Of a stretch of 64,000 nt of DNA, positions 43,526-52,572 are shown one piece after another. The translations under genes were made by a program, and so were the position numbers. A model generated the notes under the pieces. The model was not told where the DNA came from and searched no databases. It was given only the letters and a program-made list of their open reading frames with translations. Origin of the DNA: JASLQO01 sp002327525 (GTDB lineage Bacteria; Pseudomonadota; Gammaproteobacteria; Pseudomonadales; Azotimanducaceae); the NCBI GenBank assembly GCA_030744435.1, contig JASLQO010000018.1, positions 158,138-222,137 of the forward strand, read 5' to 3'. The stretch's first letter is position 1, and each line of letters begins with the position of its first letter.

Positions 43526-43688
43526 GAATATTATGTAACTAATTGATATTTATAACTATATAACTTACCTACCCTTCGCTTAATAAGTGGACGTTCAGCA
43601 GGCTTGGCTTGATTTAGGGGTAGGTGCCTTATTAAAGTAGCGCGCTTTGTAACCACAATTCACATTTCTAACTCTCACGAGATACTGC
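43526..43688 (+). promoter_or_regulatory. AT-rich leader with interleaved inverted repeats upstream of the MoxR gene
   Basis: Sharply AT-rich against its surroundings. ACCTACCC (43567-43574) pairs with GGGTAGGT (43618-43625), and TTAATAAG (43580-43587) pairs with CTTATTAA (43628-43635). The two stems interleave, so the RNA could form an H-type pseudoknot ending about 50 bases before the ATG. The promoter is probably in the AT-rich 43526-43565, with several TATAAC/TATATA candidates and no clear best one. Confidence 0.45.
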
Positions 43689-44537
43689 ATGATTTTTGAT
43701 AGCACCGAGACTTATATTTCCACCGACGAACTGAGTATGGCGGTAGATGCCGCCGTGAAGCTGCAGCGACCGTTGCTGGTCAAGGGTGAACCCGGCACCG
43801 GTAAGACGTTGTTGGCAGAGGAAGTAGCCTCCAGTTTGGGCCTCGAACTCATCCAATGGCACATCAAGTCGTCGACCAAGGCCATCAACGGGCTGTACGA
43901 GTACGATGCGGTATCGCGTTTGCGCGACTCCCAACTCGGTGACGAACGCGTTAAGGACATTCGCAACTACATCCGCAAGGGAAAGCTGTGGGAAGCGTTC
44001 ACCTCTGAGGAGCGCGTGGTGCTTCTCATCGACGAGATCGACAAAGCAGACATCGAGTTTCCGAACGACCTGCTCCAGGAACTCGACCGCATGGAATTCT
44101 TCGTCTACGAGCTCGGAGAAACCATCCAGGCCATACAGCGACCCATCGTGATCATCACGTCCAATAACGAAAAGGAACTACCCGATGCGTTTCTGCGTCG
44201 TTGTTTCTTCCACTACATCAATTTTCCGGACCGGGAGACCATGCAACAGATCGTGGAGGTCCATCACCCTGGTATCAAACAAGATCTGGTGAAGGAAGCG
44301 ATGGACATCTTCTTCGATGTTCGAAAGGTGCCGGGATTGAAGAAGAAGCCTTCTACCTCGGAACTCATCGACTGGCTGAAGCTGCTGTTGGCGGATGACA
44401 TTCCAGATGAAATCCTCACTAACCGCGATCCGAGTAAGGCCATCCCGCCGCTCTATGGCGCGCTGGTGAAAAACGAGCAGGACGTGCACCTCCTGGAAAG
44501 GCTGGCGTTCATGAACCGGCGCGACTCCAGAGGTTGA
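43689..44537 (+). CDS. MoxR family AAA+ ATPase
   Basis: 282 aa. Walker A GEPGTGKTLLAEE near residue 38, Walker B LLIDEIDKAD, sensor IITSNNEKELPDAFLRRC. MoxR ATPases work with a VWA partner as chaperones or maturation factors; the partner follows after 40 bases. Target unknown. Confidence 0.92.
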   Translation: MIFDSTETYISTDELSMAVDAAVKLQRPLLVKGEPGTGKTLLAEEVASSLGLELIQWHIKSSTKAINGLYEYDAVSRLRDSQLGDERVKDIRNYIRKGKLWEAFTSEERVVLLIDEIDKADIEFPNDLLQELDRMEFFVYELGETIQAIQRPIVIITSNNEKELPDAFLRRCFFHYINFPDRETMQQIVEVHHPGIKQDLVKEAMDIFFDVRKVPGLKKKPSTSELIDWLKLLLADDIPDEILTNRDPSKAIPPLYGALVKNEQDVHLLERLAFMNRRDSRG

Positions 44538-44577
44538 TTGCAGGCACTAACAGAGGATACCCGGAGAGAAACGCAGC

Positions 44578-45750
44578 ATGCTGATTAATTTTTTCCTTAC
44601 GCTTCGCAAATACAAGGTGCCAGCGACGTTGCGCGAGCTGATGGACCTGATCGAGGCGCTGAGGCAGCGCCTCGTGTATGCGAACATCGACGATTTCTAC
44701 CTGCTGAGCAGAGCGTGTCTGTGCAAGGACGAGAAGCACTATGACAAGTTCGATCGGGCTTTCAGTGCCTATTTCAAAGGACTGGAGGATCTGCACGGCA
44801 TGCTGGAATCACTGATTCCGGACGAGTGGTTACGCCGGGAGTTCGAGAAGTCGCTCACCCCCGAGGAACTGGAGCAAATCGATTCTCTGGGTGGACTCGA
44901 AAAGCTGATCGAAGCTTTTAAGGAGGCAAAGGAAGCGGCCGAGAAGGCGGAAGCGGAGAAAGCCAAGGAAGGCCAACAAGGCGAGGAAGGCGAAGACGAG
45001 AACCAGGACGGCAAGAAGGGGCCCGGCGGACGCGGCAAGGGCAAGAAGAAGAAAGCGAGAAAGGTCTGGGACGAGCGCCAATACAAGAATCTGGACGATT
45101 CGGTGGAACTTGGTACACGTAATATCAAGATGGCGTTACGGCGTCTGCGCAAATTCGCCCGCACGGGGAAGGACGAAGAGTTGGATATGCCCGACACGAT
45201 CCGCTCCACCGCGCACAATGGCGGGATGCTCGACATAAAGATGCGCCCCGAACGCAAGAACACCGTGAAGGTGCTGCTGTTCCTCGATATCGGCGGGTCC
45301 ATGGATGCGCACGTTAAGGTGTGTGAAGAGCTGTTCTCGGCCACTCGCACCGAGTTCAAGCACCTAGAGAGCTACTACTTCCACAACTTCATCTACGAAT
45401 CGGTATGGAAGGACAATCGCCGGCGCATGTCCGAGCGTATTGCGACTTACGAGATCCTCAACAAATACGCAGGTGACTATAAGGTTGTATTCGTGGGCGA
45501 CGCCACCATGGCGCCCTACGAAATCACGCACGCGGGTGGCAGCGTCGAACATTGGAACGAGGAACCCGGCACCGAATGGATTGGGCGCTTCACGAGCCTG
45601 TATGACAAGCTGGTGTGGATTAATCCAACACCTCAGGAAACCTGGGAGTATTCGAGTTCCGTGGGCATGACCCAGGAACTGGTCAATGGTCAGATGTTCC
45701 CGCTGACCATTCGCGGCCTCGAAGAAGGCATGGGACACCTGTCCAAGTAG
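44578..45750 (+). CDS. VWA domain protein, CoxE-like, partner of MoxR ATPase
   Basis: 390 aa. N-terminal helical region (FFLTLRKYKVPATLRELMDL), a strongly charged Lys/Glu/Gly linker at about residues 115-165, and a C-terminal VWA domain. The MIDAS motif reads DIGGSMD, so Gly takes the place of the first Ser of DxSxS, as in other proteins of this subgroup. Cytoplasmic, no signal peptide. Confidence 0.9.
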   Translation: MLINFFLTLRKYKVPATLRELMDLIEALRQRLVYANIDDFYLLSRACLCKDEKHYDKFDRAFSAYFKGLEDLHGMLESLIPDEWLRREFEKSLTPEELEQIDSLGGLEKLIEAFKEAKEAAEKAEAEKAKEGQQGEEGEDENQDGKKGPGGRGKGKKKKARKVWDERQYKNLDDSVELGTRNIKMALRRLRKFARTGKDEELDMPDTIRSTAHNGGMLDIKMRPERKNTVKVLLFLDIGGSMDAHVKVCEELFSATRTEFKHLESYYFHNFIYESVWKDNRRRMSERIATYEILNKYAGDYKVVFVGDATMAPYEITHAGGSVEHWNEEPGTEWIGRFTSLYDKLVWINPTPQETWEYSSSVGMTQELVNGQMFPLTIRGLEEGMGHLSK

Positions 45751-45844
45751 GCTGGTGCCTTTGGCGCGCGACGCGCGACAGGTAGTTAAATGCGACACGT
45801 TGGGCGTGGACGAACTGGGGCGAAGTTGATGCCCTGGAGCGTTG

Positions 45845-45865
45845 CGAACCCCCTTGTGGGGTTCG
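45845..45865. terminator. GC hairpin after the MoxR/VWA operon
   Basis: CGAACCCC-CTTGT-GGGGTTCG, 8 pairs, 95 bases after the VWA stop. No T-run follows, so the terminator call is tentative. Confidence 0.3.
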
Positions 45866-45887
45866 GGAAGTCGGGCGCGATGCGTGC

Positions 45888-45926
45888 GACATAACAAAAA
45901 GAAAGGCCGGACATAAATCCGGCCTT
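45888..45926 (-). terminator. Rho-independent terminator reading on the minus strand
   Basis: AAGGCCGGA (45903-45911) and TCCGGCCTT (45918-45926) form a 9-bp stem with a 6-base loop. Read on the minus strand it is followed by TTTCTTTTTGTTAT, a good U-tract. No annotated gene is transcribed into it from that side, which suggests a small minus-strand transcript starting between 45927 and about 46100. Confidence 0.7.
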
Positions 45927-45944
45927 CTCGGCGACTAAACCCTT

Positions 45945-45989
45945 GCGTTCGGTACTACATTCCCTGAACGGTTGGTACTGCATAGCCAA
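45945..45989 (-). CDS. Possible 14-codon peptide upstream of the minus-strand terminator
   Basis: On the minus strand ATG begins a frame MNNVGYAVPTVQGM ending in TAG, with GGGGAAT about ten bases upstream and the terminator about 20 bases downstream. It may be a leader peptide or chance sequence within a small RNA. No family recognised. Confidence 0.25.
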
Positions 45990-46100
45990 CGTTGTTCATA
46001 ATAGGGAATTCCCCGGGCGTGGATGTATGGAAACGTAATGAGGTTTTACGGATTCTCTGACCCTTCCTGAAACTCCTACCAGACGCTGGACGCAGGCCGC

Positions 46101-49100
46101 GTGAACATCGAATTTCCGCCAGAGCTTCCGATCACGGAACACGTCGACGAGATCGTGGCGGCACTCACGCGTTCGCAGGTGGTCGTGGTGGCCGGCGAGA
46201 CCGGCTCGGGTAAGACCACACAACTACCCAAGATATGCCTGAAAGCCGGCTTCGGCAGGACGGGCATGATCGGGCACACGCAACCCCGCCGGTTGGCTGC
46301 GCGCACGGTGGCGACTCGCATCGCACAGGAGATGCAGGTCGGCCTTGGTGCCGAAGTGGGCTATGCGGTGCGTTTCACTGATCGTGTTGGTGACGATACG
46401 ATAGTGAAAGTAATGACAGACGGGCTCCTGCTGACCGAGATCCAGCGCGACAAGCGGTTACAGCGTTACGAGGTCATCATCATCGACGAGGCGCACGAGC
46501 GCAGCCTCAACATCGACTTTCTTCTCGGTTACCTCAAGCGCCTGCTCGCGCGGCGGGCGGATCTGCGGGTGATCATCACCAGTGCAACCATAGACGTGCG
46601 CTCGTTCGCACAGCATTTCGATGCACCCGTGGTGGAGGTGGGCGGGCGTGGCTACCCGGTGGATATCCGCTACGTTCCCGACGATGACGATGCCGATACT
46701 ACTCTGGTCGGGGTGCTCGAGAAGATTGCCTCGCAGCGTGGGCCGGGGCCACGGGATGTGCTGGTCTTCCAGACCGGCGAGCGGGAGATCTTCGAGACAG
46801 CACGACTGCTCAGAAGGCATCTGAACGATCGTTTCGAGGTGTTGCCGTTGTACGCCCGATTGTCGGCGGCGGATCAGCAACGTGTGTTTCGTACCTCGAC
46901 CACGCGCCGTGTGGTGCTCGCAACCAACGTCGCTGAAACCTCCATCACCGTACCGAACATCGGCTATGTGGTGGACCCGGGATTCGCGCGCATAAACCGG
47001 TACAGCTACCGCTCCAAGCTCGAGCGCCTGCCGATCGAACCCATCTCTCAGGCGAGCGCAAACCAGCGAGCCGGACGTTGTGGGCGTATCGCACCAGGTG
47101 TGTGCTACCGGCTCTATGGCGAAGACGACTTTCTAGGACGGCCCGAGTTCACGGACCCGGAGATCAAGCGCGTCAATCTGGCTTCCGTTGTTTTGCAGAT
47201 GCGTGCATGGCGTCTGGGAGATATCGAGCGGTTCCCGTTTCTCGAGCCCCCGGACCCGGGTGCGGTTCGCGACGCCATGCGCCTGTTGCACGAACTCGAA
47301 GCCATCAGAGAAGGTCAGGTTACCGACACGGGCCGTGCGATGGCGCGTCTGCCCGTGGATCCGAGACTCGCCCGTATGCTCATTGCCGCAAACCGGGAAC
47401 GCGCACTCGCCGAAGTGTTGGTGATCGTTGCCGCACTCGCGATTCAGGATCCCCGAGAACGACCGCTTGCGGCGCAGGAGAAAGCGGACGCGGCGCATGA
47501 GACCTTCGCTGATTCGCGATCGGATTTCCTGAGTTTCGTGAACTTATGGCGCTGGCTGGAAAACCTGAGGGAATCCGCCACGAGCTCCGGTATGCGCAAG
47601 GCGCTGGCACAGCGTTTTCTCAACTACCAGCGCGTGCGTGAGTGGCGTGAGGTACATCGGCAACTGTTGCTCGCCTGCCGCCATCTTGGTATGCGCCCGA
47701 ACCGGGAAGAGGCGAATCCGGCATCGGTGCACCGGGCGTTGTTGACGGGATGTCTGAGTCTGATCGGGAGGTACGACGAAAAAGGCAACTACCAGGGCGC
47801 ACGCAACCTGAGCTTTCGGATTTTTCCGGGATCTGCGCTGGCGGGCAAACGCCCCCGATGGCTGATGGCGGTGGAGATCGCCGAGACCAGGAGGGTGTAT
47901 GCAAGAACCGTTGCGGGGGTCCAACCGCGCTGGATAGAGCAATGTGCCGGACACCTGCTGCGTCGACGTCACGACGAGCCGCACTGGAGTCTCAAACGCG
48001 GTGAGGTCATGGCCTACGAGACCGTCAGCCTGTACGGTCTGCCGCTCGCTGAACGGCGACTGGTGCGCTATGCGTCGCTCGATCCGGAGCTCTGCCGGCA
48101 GTTGTTCATCCGGGATGCGCTCATTGCGGGAGCGGTCAGGCGAGCGCCGGATTTCCTGGAACACAATTTGCGCCTGGTTGCCGAGGTGCAGGAACTCGAA
48201 GCGCGCGGACGCCGTCGGGATCTGATGGCGCACGACGACGTTTTGTTCGCGTTTTACGACGAACGCCTTCCGGGACAGGTGGTGGGCATGCGCACGCTTG
48301 AGCGCTGGTTGCGCAAGGCAGAGCATAAGGAAGTGCATAGCCTGTTGATGACACGCTCTTTACTACTGCGTGATGCCGACGCTGCGTATCCGGAGGTACA
48401 GTTCCCTACACGTTTCGATAAGGCGGGTGTCGAGCTGCATGTGCGGTATCGGTTTGCGCCGGGTGAAGTCGATGATGGAGTATCGGTCGAAGTACCCGTG
48501 GGCATGCTCGATGCTCTGGTGGGCGAGGATGTGGAATGGATGGTGCCCGGATTGCTGGAGCCGCAGATACAAGGCTGGTTGCGCACGCTGCCAAAGAGCA
48601 GCCGCAAACAGCTGTTGCCCATTGCTGACAAGTTGCCCGAGATCGCGCGCATGCTTTCGCGCCCGGAGGTCTATCGTCGGGGCAAATTCGCGATCGCGTT
48701 GGCGGATGCCCTGAAGCAGATGTATCGGCTGCAGGTGAGTGCGGACCAGTGGGATGCCGAACGTGTGGATCCGCACCTCAGGATGAACGTGCAGGTGCGG
48801 GATGACCGGGGCGTAATGCTTGCCCAGGGCAGGCACCTGCAGCAGTTGAAGGATCGTTTTCGCGCCCAGACACGCGAGCGTCTCGATGTCGAGGCGAACT
48901 CGCGGATGACGGGGCTTACAGCGTTTCCTGACAGCGGTGTCGAAGCGGAAGTGGTGGTAGAGGATGGGCGTGGCCGTCTGCTTGCATACCCTGCGCTCGT
49001 GTATTGTGGTGATACCGTGGAGCGTCGTGCGTTCAGTACGCGACTTGAGCAAGGACGTGCCAATCGGACCGGATATGCGCGTGTGGCGTGGCTCTCCCTT

Positions 49101-49793
49101 GGGCCGGCGGTACGCTATTTTCAACGTGAGCTTGATAAGCGCAAAGATCTCGGCCTGCTATTTGCCACCATTGGTGACGCACGGACACTGCGCGAGGACG
49201 TACTGTTGGGGGTTGCGTGGTACTGCTTTTTCGAAGGGCGCAAGTTGCCTGTCTCGGCAGAGCAATTCACCGAGCGGCTTGAAGCCGAACGCCCGAAACT
49301 GGCCGACGTCTTCAACGATACCCTGCAGCATCTGGAAGAGACCATGCGTCGACGTTTCGAACTCGCGAAGTTGCTGGAGCGGATCGCTTCACCCGCATAC
49401 GCGGTGGCGAAGGAGGATGTCTCGCGGCAGATGGCGCGGCTGGTGCCGTCCGACGTCTTGCGTAGTACGCGCAGTGCGTCTCTGGTGGATTTGCCACGCT
49501 ATCTCGATGCCGCGATGTACCGCCTGAACAATCTTCAGGGCAAGGTGGGAAAGGATCGTACCCTGACCGAGCGCATGGCTGGTTTCGAATCGCGGTTAGC
49601 CGATGTGCGTGGCGAGGGGCAGTTGACGGACGCGGAATGTGCCGAAATCGGATTTCAGCTCGAGGAACTCCGGGTCAGCGTCTTCGCGCAACCGCTCAAT
49701 GCGCGTGCCCGTTCCAGCGGGCGTCCCAGAATTTCGGAGAAGAAAGTGGAAAAGGCGCTAACCGAGGCCGAGAGACTGTCGGGACTGCGTTGA
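46101..49793 (+). CDS. hrpA: ATP-dependent RNA helicase HrpA
   Basis: 1230 aa (E. coli HrpA 1300; the difference is at the N-terminus). DEAH-box helicase: Walker A GETGSGKTTQLP, DEAH in IIIDEAHERSLN, SAT in ITSATIDV, QRAGRCGR; then winged helix/HA2 and OB fold, and a long DUF3418 C-terminus. GTG 46101 is the only usable start after the TGA at 46068. It rescues stalled ribosomes in E. coli. Confidence 0.95.
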   Translation: MNIEFPPELPITEHVDEIVAALTRSQVVVVAGETGSGKTTQLPKICLKAGFGRTGMIGHTQPRRLAARTVATRIAQEMQVGLGAEVGYAVRFTDRVGDDTIVKVMTDGLLLTEIQRDKRLQRYEVIIIDEAHERSLNIDFLLGYLKRLLARRADLRVIITSATIDVRSFAQHFDAPVVEVGGRGYPVDIRYVPDDDDADTTLVGVLEKIASQRGPGPRDVLVFQTGEREIFETARLLRRHLNDRFEVLPLYARLSAADQQRVFRTSTTRRVVLATNVAETSITVPNIGYVVDPGFARINRYSYRSKLERLPIEPISQASANQRAGRCGRIAPGVCYRLYGEDDFLGRPEFTDPEIKRVNLASVVLQMRAWRLGDIERFPFLEPPDPGAVRDAMRLLHELEAIREGQVTDTGRAMARLPVDPRLARMLIAANRERALAEVLVIVAALAIQDPRERPLAAQEKADAAHETFADSRSDFLSFVNLWRWLENLRESATSSGMRKALAQRFLNYQRVREWREVHRQLLLACRHLGMRPNREEANPASVHRALLTGCLSLIGRYDEKGNYQGARNLSFRIFPGSALAGKRPRWLMAVEIAETRRVYARTVAGVQPRWIEQCAGHLLRRRHDEPHWSLKRGEVMAYETVSLYGLPLAERRLVRYASLDPELCRQLFIRDALIAGAVRRAPDFLEHNLRLVAEVQELEARGRRRDLMAHDDVLFAFYDERLPGQVVGMRTLERWLRKAEHKEVHSLLMTRSLLLRDADAAYPEVQFPTRFDKAGVELHVRYRFAPGEVDDGVSVEVPVGMLDALVGEDVEWMVPGLLEPQIQGWLRTLPKSSRKQLLPIADKLPEIARMLSRPEVYRRGKFAIALADALKQMYRLQVSADQWDAERVDPHLRMNVQVRDDRGVMLAQGRHLQQLKDRFRAQTRERLDVEANSRMTGLTAFPDSGVEAEVVVEDGRGRLLAYPALVYCGDTVERRAFSTRLEQGRANRTGYARVAWLSLGPAVRYFQRELDKRKDLGLLFATIGDARTLREDVLLGVAWYCFFEGRKLPVSAEQFTERLEAERPKLADVFNDTLQHLEETMRRRFELAKLLERIASPAYAVAKEDVSRQMARLVPSDVLRSTRSASLVDLPRYLDAAMYRLNNLQGKVGKDRTLTERMAGFESRLADVRGEGQLTDAECAEIGFQLEELRVSVFAQPLNARARSSGRPRISEKKVEKALTEAERLSGLR

Positions 49794-50024
49794 TCGGGGT
49801 GAGATTGATTCCGGTGGGAAAGCGTGATCAGATTATGGAACGAATGAGATACGGGGGGGTCATACCCTCAGAGCGCGAACTAGTCCGGAGTGGATGGCGG
49901 GCGTTGTTCGCGGATTGATCGTCGAATCGATTCTGTGGATCGTTGACGAGTCGCGAGATGATCTCAAGCGTGCGAGTACCGATACTGGCGGCATGGCCGC
50001 CTTTGCTACTGGAGGAGAACAGGA
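49794..50024. promoter_or_regulatory. Intergenic region with an ECF-type promoter candidate
   Basis: No gene seen. GGAAC at 49837-49841, 17 bases, then GTCAT at 49859-49863 resembles an ECF (sigma-E like) promoter pointing to the gene at 50025. The leader would be about 155 bases. GGAGGAG at 50011-50017 is the ribosome site of that gene. Confidence 0.35.
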
Positions 50025-50348
50025 ATGTTGAATCGTAGAGTTAAGCCGATAGCTGCTGCCGTGGGAACCACTTTCGTGGCGTCGCTGGCTACCGCTACGG
50101 TTGCTCAGGCCGACGAATTGTTTGTTGCTGAGGAGATGGAGGGCGGTTACGACCGGCTCGCCCAGACCGATGAACAGGAAGGCAAATGCGGCGAAGGCAA
50201 GTGTGGGGAGGACAAGGACGCCGAAGCCAAGGACGGCGAGGGTAAGTGCGGCGAGGGTAAGTGCGGCGAGGACAAGGACGCCGAGGGCAAATGCGGCGAG
50301 GGTAAGGACGGCGAGGGTAAGGACGGTGAAGGCAAGTGCGGCAGCTGA
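50025..50348 (+). CDS. Secreted Cys-pentapeptide-repeat peptide, HvfA/bufferin-type RiPP precursor candidate
   Basis: 107 aa. Sec signal peptide ending AQA at residue 29, a short linker, then 11 tandem pentapeptides (residues 52-106): six EGKCG and five Cys-free variants (EDKDA, EAKDG, EGKDG). EGKCG repeats occur in HvfA-type peptides whose cysteines are modified by DUF692 MNIO enzymes with a DUF2063 partner, in copper or metal stress. No such enzyme gene is adjacent; a decayed IS lies 120 bases downstream. The family assignment rests on the repeat and signal peptide. Confidence 0.75.
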   Translation: MLNRRVKPIAAAVGTTFVASLATATVAQADELFVAEEMEGGYDRLAQTDEQEGKCGEGKCGEDKDAEAKDGEGKCGEGKCGEDKDAEGKCGEGKDGEGKDGEGKCGS

Positions 50349-50470
50349 TCGCGCCCTGACTCACAGTGAGCGTCGTCTCGGGTGCTCGGCACTTCCCGGT
50401 GTGCGGTGCGAGTCTAGGACTAAGGTGTAGTAGTTGCGACCCGATCTGACAGGTGCCCGTTTTAACGAGG

Positions 50471-51362
50471 TGTCTGTCAGGTCAAGTTTAAGCGATCAGT
50501 TTTCCCCTCCACAGTTGTTTGCCATCGATCAGAGTTTTCGGCGGTGTCCGGCCATAGCACATTTTAGCCTGATGCGTGCGCTGAGTGTTGTAGTAGTTGA
50601 GCCGGTCATCCAGATCGGCCTGTAGCGAGCTCAGATCCTCGTAGAGCTTCTTCCAACGTAACCTGGTAGAACTCCAGCAGGATCGTTTTGTGGAAGCGCT
50701 CGCAAATGCCATTGGTCTGTGGCGAGTTCACACGGGTCTTCGTGTGATCAATGTCGTTCACGGCCAGGAACAGCTGATAGTCGTGTTTTTCCGGGCAACC
50801 ACAGTATTGCGTTGCTCGATCAGTAAGGATGCGCAACAAAGGCAGCTCGTGCTCTTCGAAGTACGGCAGTACACGGTCATTCAAATTTCTCCTTGTTCTG
50901 AGGTCTGTCCTCAATCAGGGCCCCGTCTGCCGTATAGCGAGCCAGTTTTCGTGGCCCATGGAAGACAGACAGGGTTGTGTCGGGATACTCGGTAAGACCG
51001 CGCATCGCGGTGATGGCCCTGGTAACGCTCATAGAAGTGCTTCACGTTCCAGCCCTCATAGCGTTCTCGATAGAGCGTCTCTAGACGCACCGCCTCATCC
51101 ACGGGCGTCAGCCGGTGGGAGGCCTCTCCAATACGCTTGTCGATCAGTCCGTCTATCCCATAGTCCTGGTAACGCGAAACGTAGCGCCGAAATGACCTCG
51201 CGTAGACCCCCGGTAGCTCTGCCGCTTGCTCCTGCGTTAGCGTTAGACACTTGTCCTCCCAGCCCGTATACCCATCTTCGAATCTCATGATTCTCATCTC
51301 CTGTAGCAACCGAGCCCGGTTCAACTCGCCTCCCTATACGGCAAATCGAACCGGACAGATCA
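50471..51362 (-). mobile_element. Decayed IS481/IS3-like insertion sequence
   Basis: Imperfect terminal inverted repeats: TGTCTGTCAGGTCAAGTTT at 50471 and, on the minus strand from 51362, TGATCTGTCCGGTTCGATTT. They match at about two thirds of positions with one indel. Between them is a broken transposase on the minus strand. No clear target duplication was found. Confidence 0.7.
50488..51324 (-). pseudogene. Transposase, frameshifted and internally deleted
   Basis: Three fragments in different frames. 51324-50911: helix-turn-helix part (LTQEQAAELPGVYARSFRRY). 50914-50606: part of the rve integrase core with LRILTDRATQYCG, TKTRVNSPQTNGICERFHKT (second Asp and the Glu). 50712-50488: C-terminal DDRLNYYNTQRTHQAKMCYG. 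The stretch with the first catalytic Asp is missing, so part of the middle is deleted as well as frameshifted. Confidence 0.85.
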
Positions 51363-51474
51363 TGTGCTAGTTACACCGCGTTGATTTCTGATCTTGTCAA
51401 TGTCAATTGATGAGAGTAGGGTGCGCAACCCATTGATGCCCATACAAGTGTAGTCGGTTGGCGTTAGTGGTTAT

Positions 51475-52572
51475 ATGAGCCTCCTGGTTGTAGAAGGCGA
51501 TTGCGCAGCGACGCGCATCGCAGAGGAATTGAGAGCGCTTGGTTACGAGACCTCCGCGGCCGATAATCTGAAGACGGCTCGCGAATCCTGTGATCACTCA
51601 CCGGTTGAACTGGTCGTGTGTGACGACCTCGATTGCGCCATCGAACTCGCCGGAGACTTCGCCTATCTCCCCATCGTTCTTGCAACGCCCGACGTGTCCC
51701 GGGACATTCTGATGCGGTCCGTGCGTGCCGGCCTTGCCGATCTATGGGCACTGCCGGTTGATGCGAACGAGATCGCCGAGCGGGCCGATAGCGTGCTCAA
51801 GCGCGCGAAGCATGCCGCTGGTCAGGCCGCCGCGCGCCTGGAACAGTACGTAAACGACCTACAGCGCGATCAACGGGCCGGGCGGTACATTCAGCTCGGC
51901 ATGCTGCCGCCCAACCCCATGGCCATCGACCGCTACAGGCTGCGCCATCGCATCAAACCGTCGCTGATCCTCAGTGGCGACTTCGTCGATTACTTTCGTA
52001 TCAGCGAACGCTACTTCGCCTTCTACGTTGCCGATGTCTCCGGCCATGGTGCCTCGTCGGCTTTCGTGACGGTGCTGCTCAAGAATTTCTCGCGTCGGCT
52101 GCGGCGCGAATACCGGCCGAGCATGCTCGAGGATCCAGGCGAAATTCTCGCATGGCTGAATCGGGAGCTGTTGGAACAAGAAATCGACAAGCACGTGGCT
52201 ATGTTTCTCGCTGTTGGGGACCTGGAACACGATTCGGTGTGTTTCGCCAATGCGGGCCACTTTCCGCCTGCCATTCTGGTGAGTCGGAAGGGTGCGCGCT
52301 ACCTGGAACAGATTGGCAAGCCCATTGGACTATTCGAAAAGGTGGAATACAACGCTGAAACCGTGGAACTGTGCGCTGGTGAACGTCTCGTAGTGTTTAC
52401 GGACGGTATCCTCGAAATCATGGAGCAATCCACGCTGCCTGAGAAAGAACAAGTGCTGCTGGATGTGGTCCAAGAAGGTGTGAAAATCGAGAATATCTGG
52501 AGCGTGCTGCAGGTCGATGAACACACCTGTCCGGATGACATCACGTGCCTTACGGTAGTCAGGGAAGATTGA
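51475..52572 (+). CDS. Degenerate receiver fused to PP2C/SpoIIE-type phosphatase (RsbU/HsbR-like)
   Basis: 365 aa. Residues 1-115 are a receiver-like domain: Asp pair in VVCDDLD is kept, but the conserved Lys near the end is lost (LWALPVD where LxxKP is expected). Residues about 140-360 are the phosphatase: SGDFVDYFRI, FYVADVSGHGASSAF, FANAGHFPP, VVFTDGILE, PDDITCLTVV with the metal Asp/Gly residues. It should dephosphorylate the STAS protein encoded next, with TGATG overlap. Confidence 0.88.
   Translation: MSLLVVEGDCAATRIAEELRALGYETSAADNLKTARESCDHSPVELVVCDDLDCAIELAGDFAYLPIVLATPDVSRDILMRSVRAGLADLWALPVDANEIAERADSVLKRAKHAAGQAAARLEQYVNDLQRDQRAGRYIQLGMLPPNPMAIDRYRLRHRIKPSLILSGDFVDYFRISERYFAFYVADVSGHGASSAFVTVLLKNFSRRLRREYRPSMLEDPGEILAWLNRELLEQEIDKHVAMFLAVGDLEHDSVCFANAGHFPPAILVSRKGARYLEQIGKPIGLFEKVEYNAETVELCAGERLVVFTDGILEIMEQSTLPEKEQVLLDVVQEGVKIENIWSVLQVDEHTCPDDITCLTVVRED

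Noticed and set aside
48363..49124. Minus-strand frame of about 250 codons inside hrpA
   Set aside because: Shadow of the helicase gene; composition is that of a complementary frame and there is no ribosome site.
50175..50345. Repeated DNA units that could be taken for a CRISPR array
   Set aside because: The 15-base periodicity is that of in-frame pentapeptide codons in a secreted protein; there are no unique spacers.
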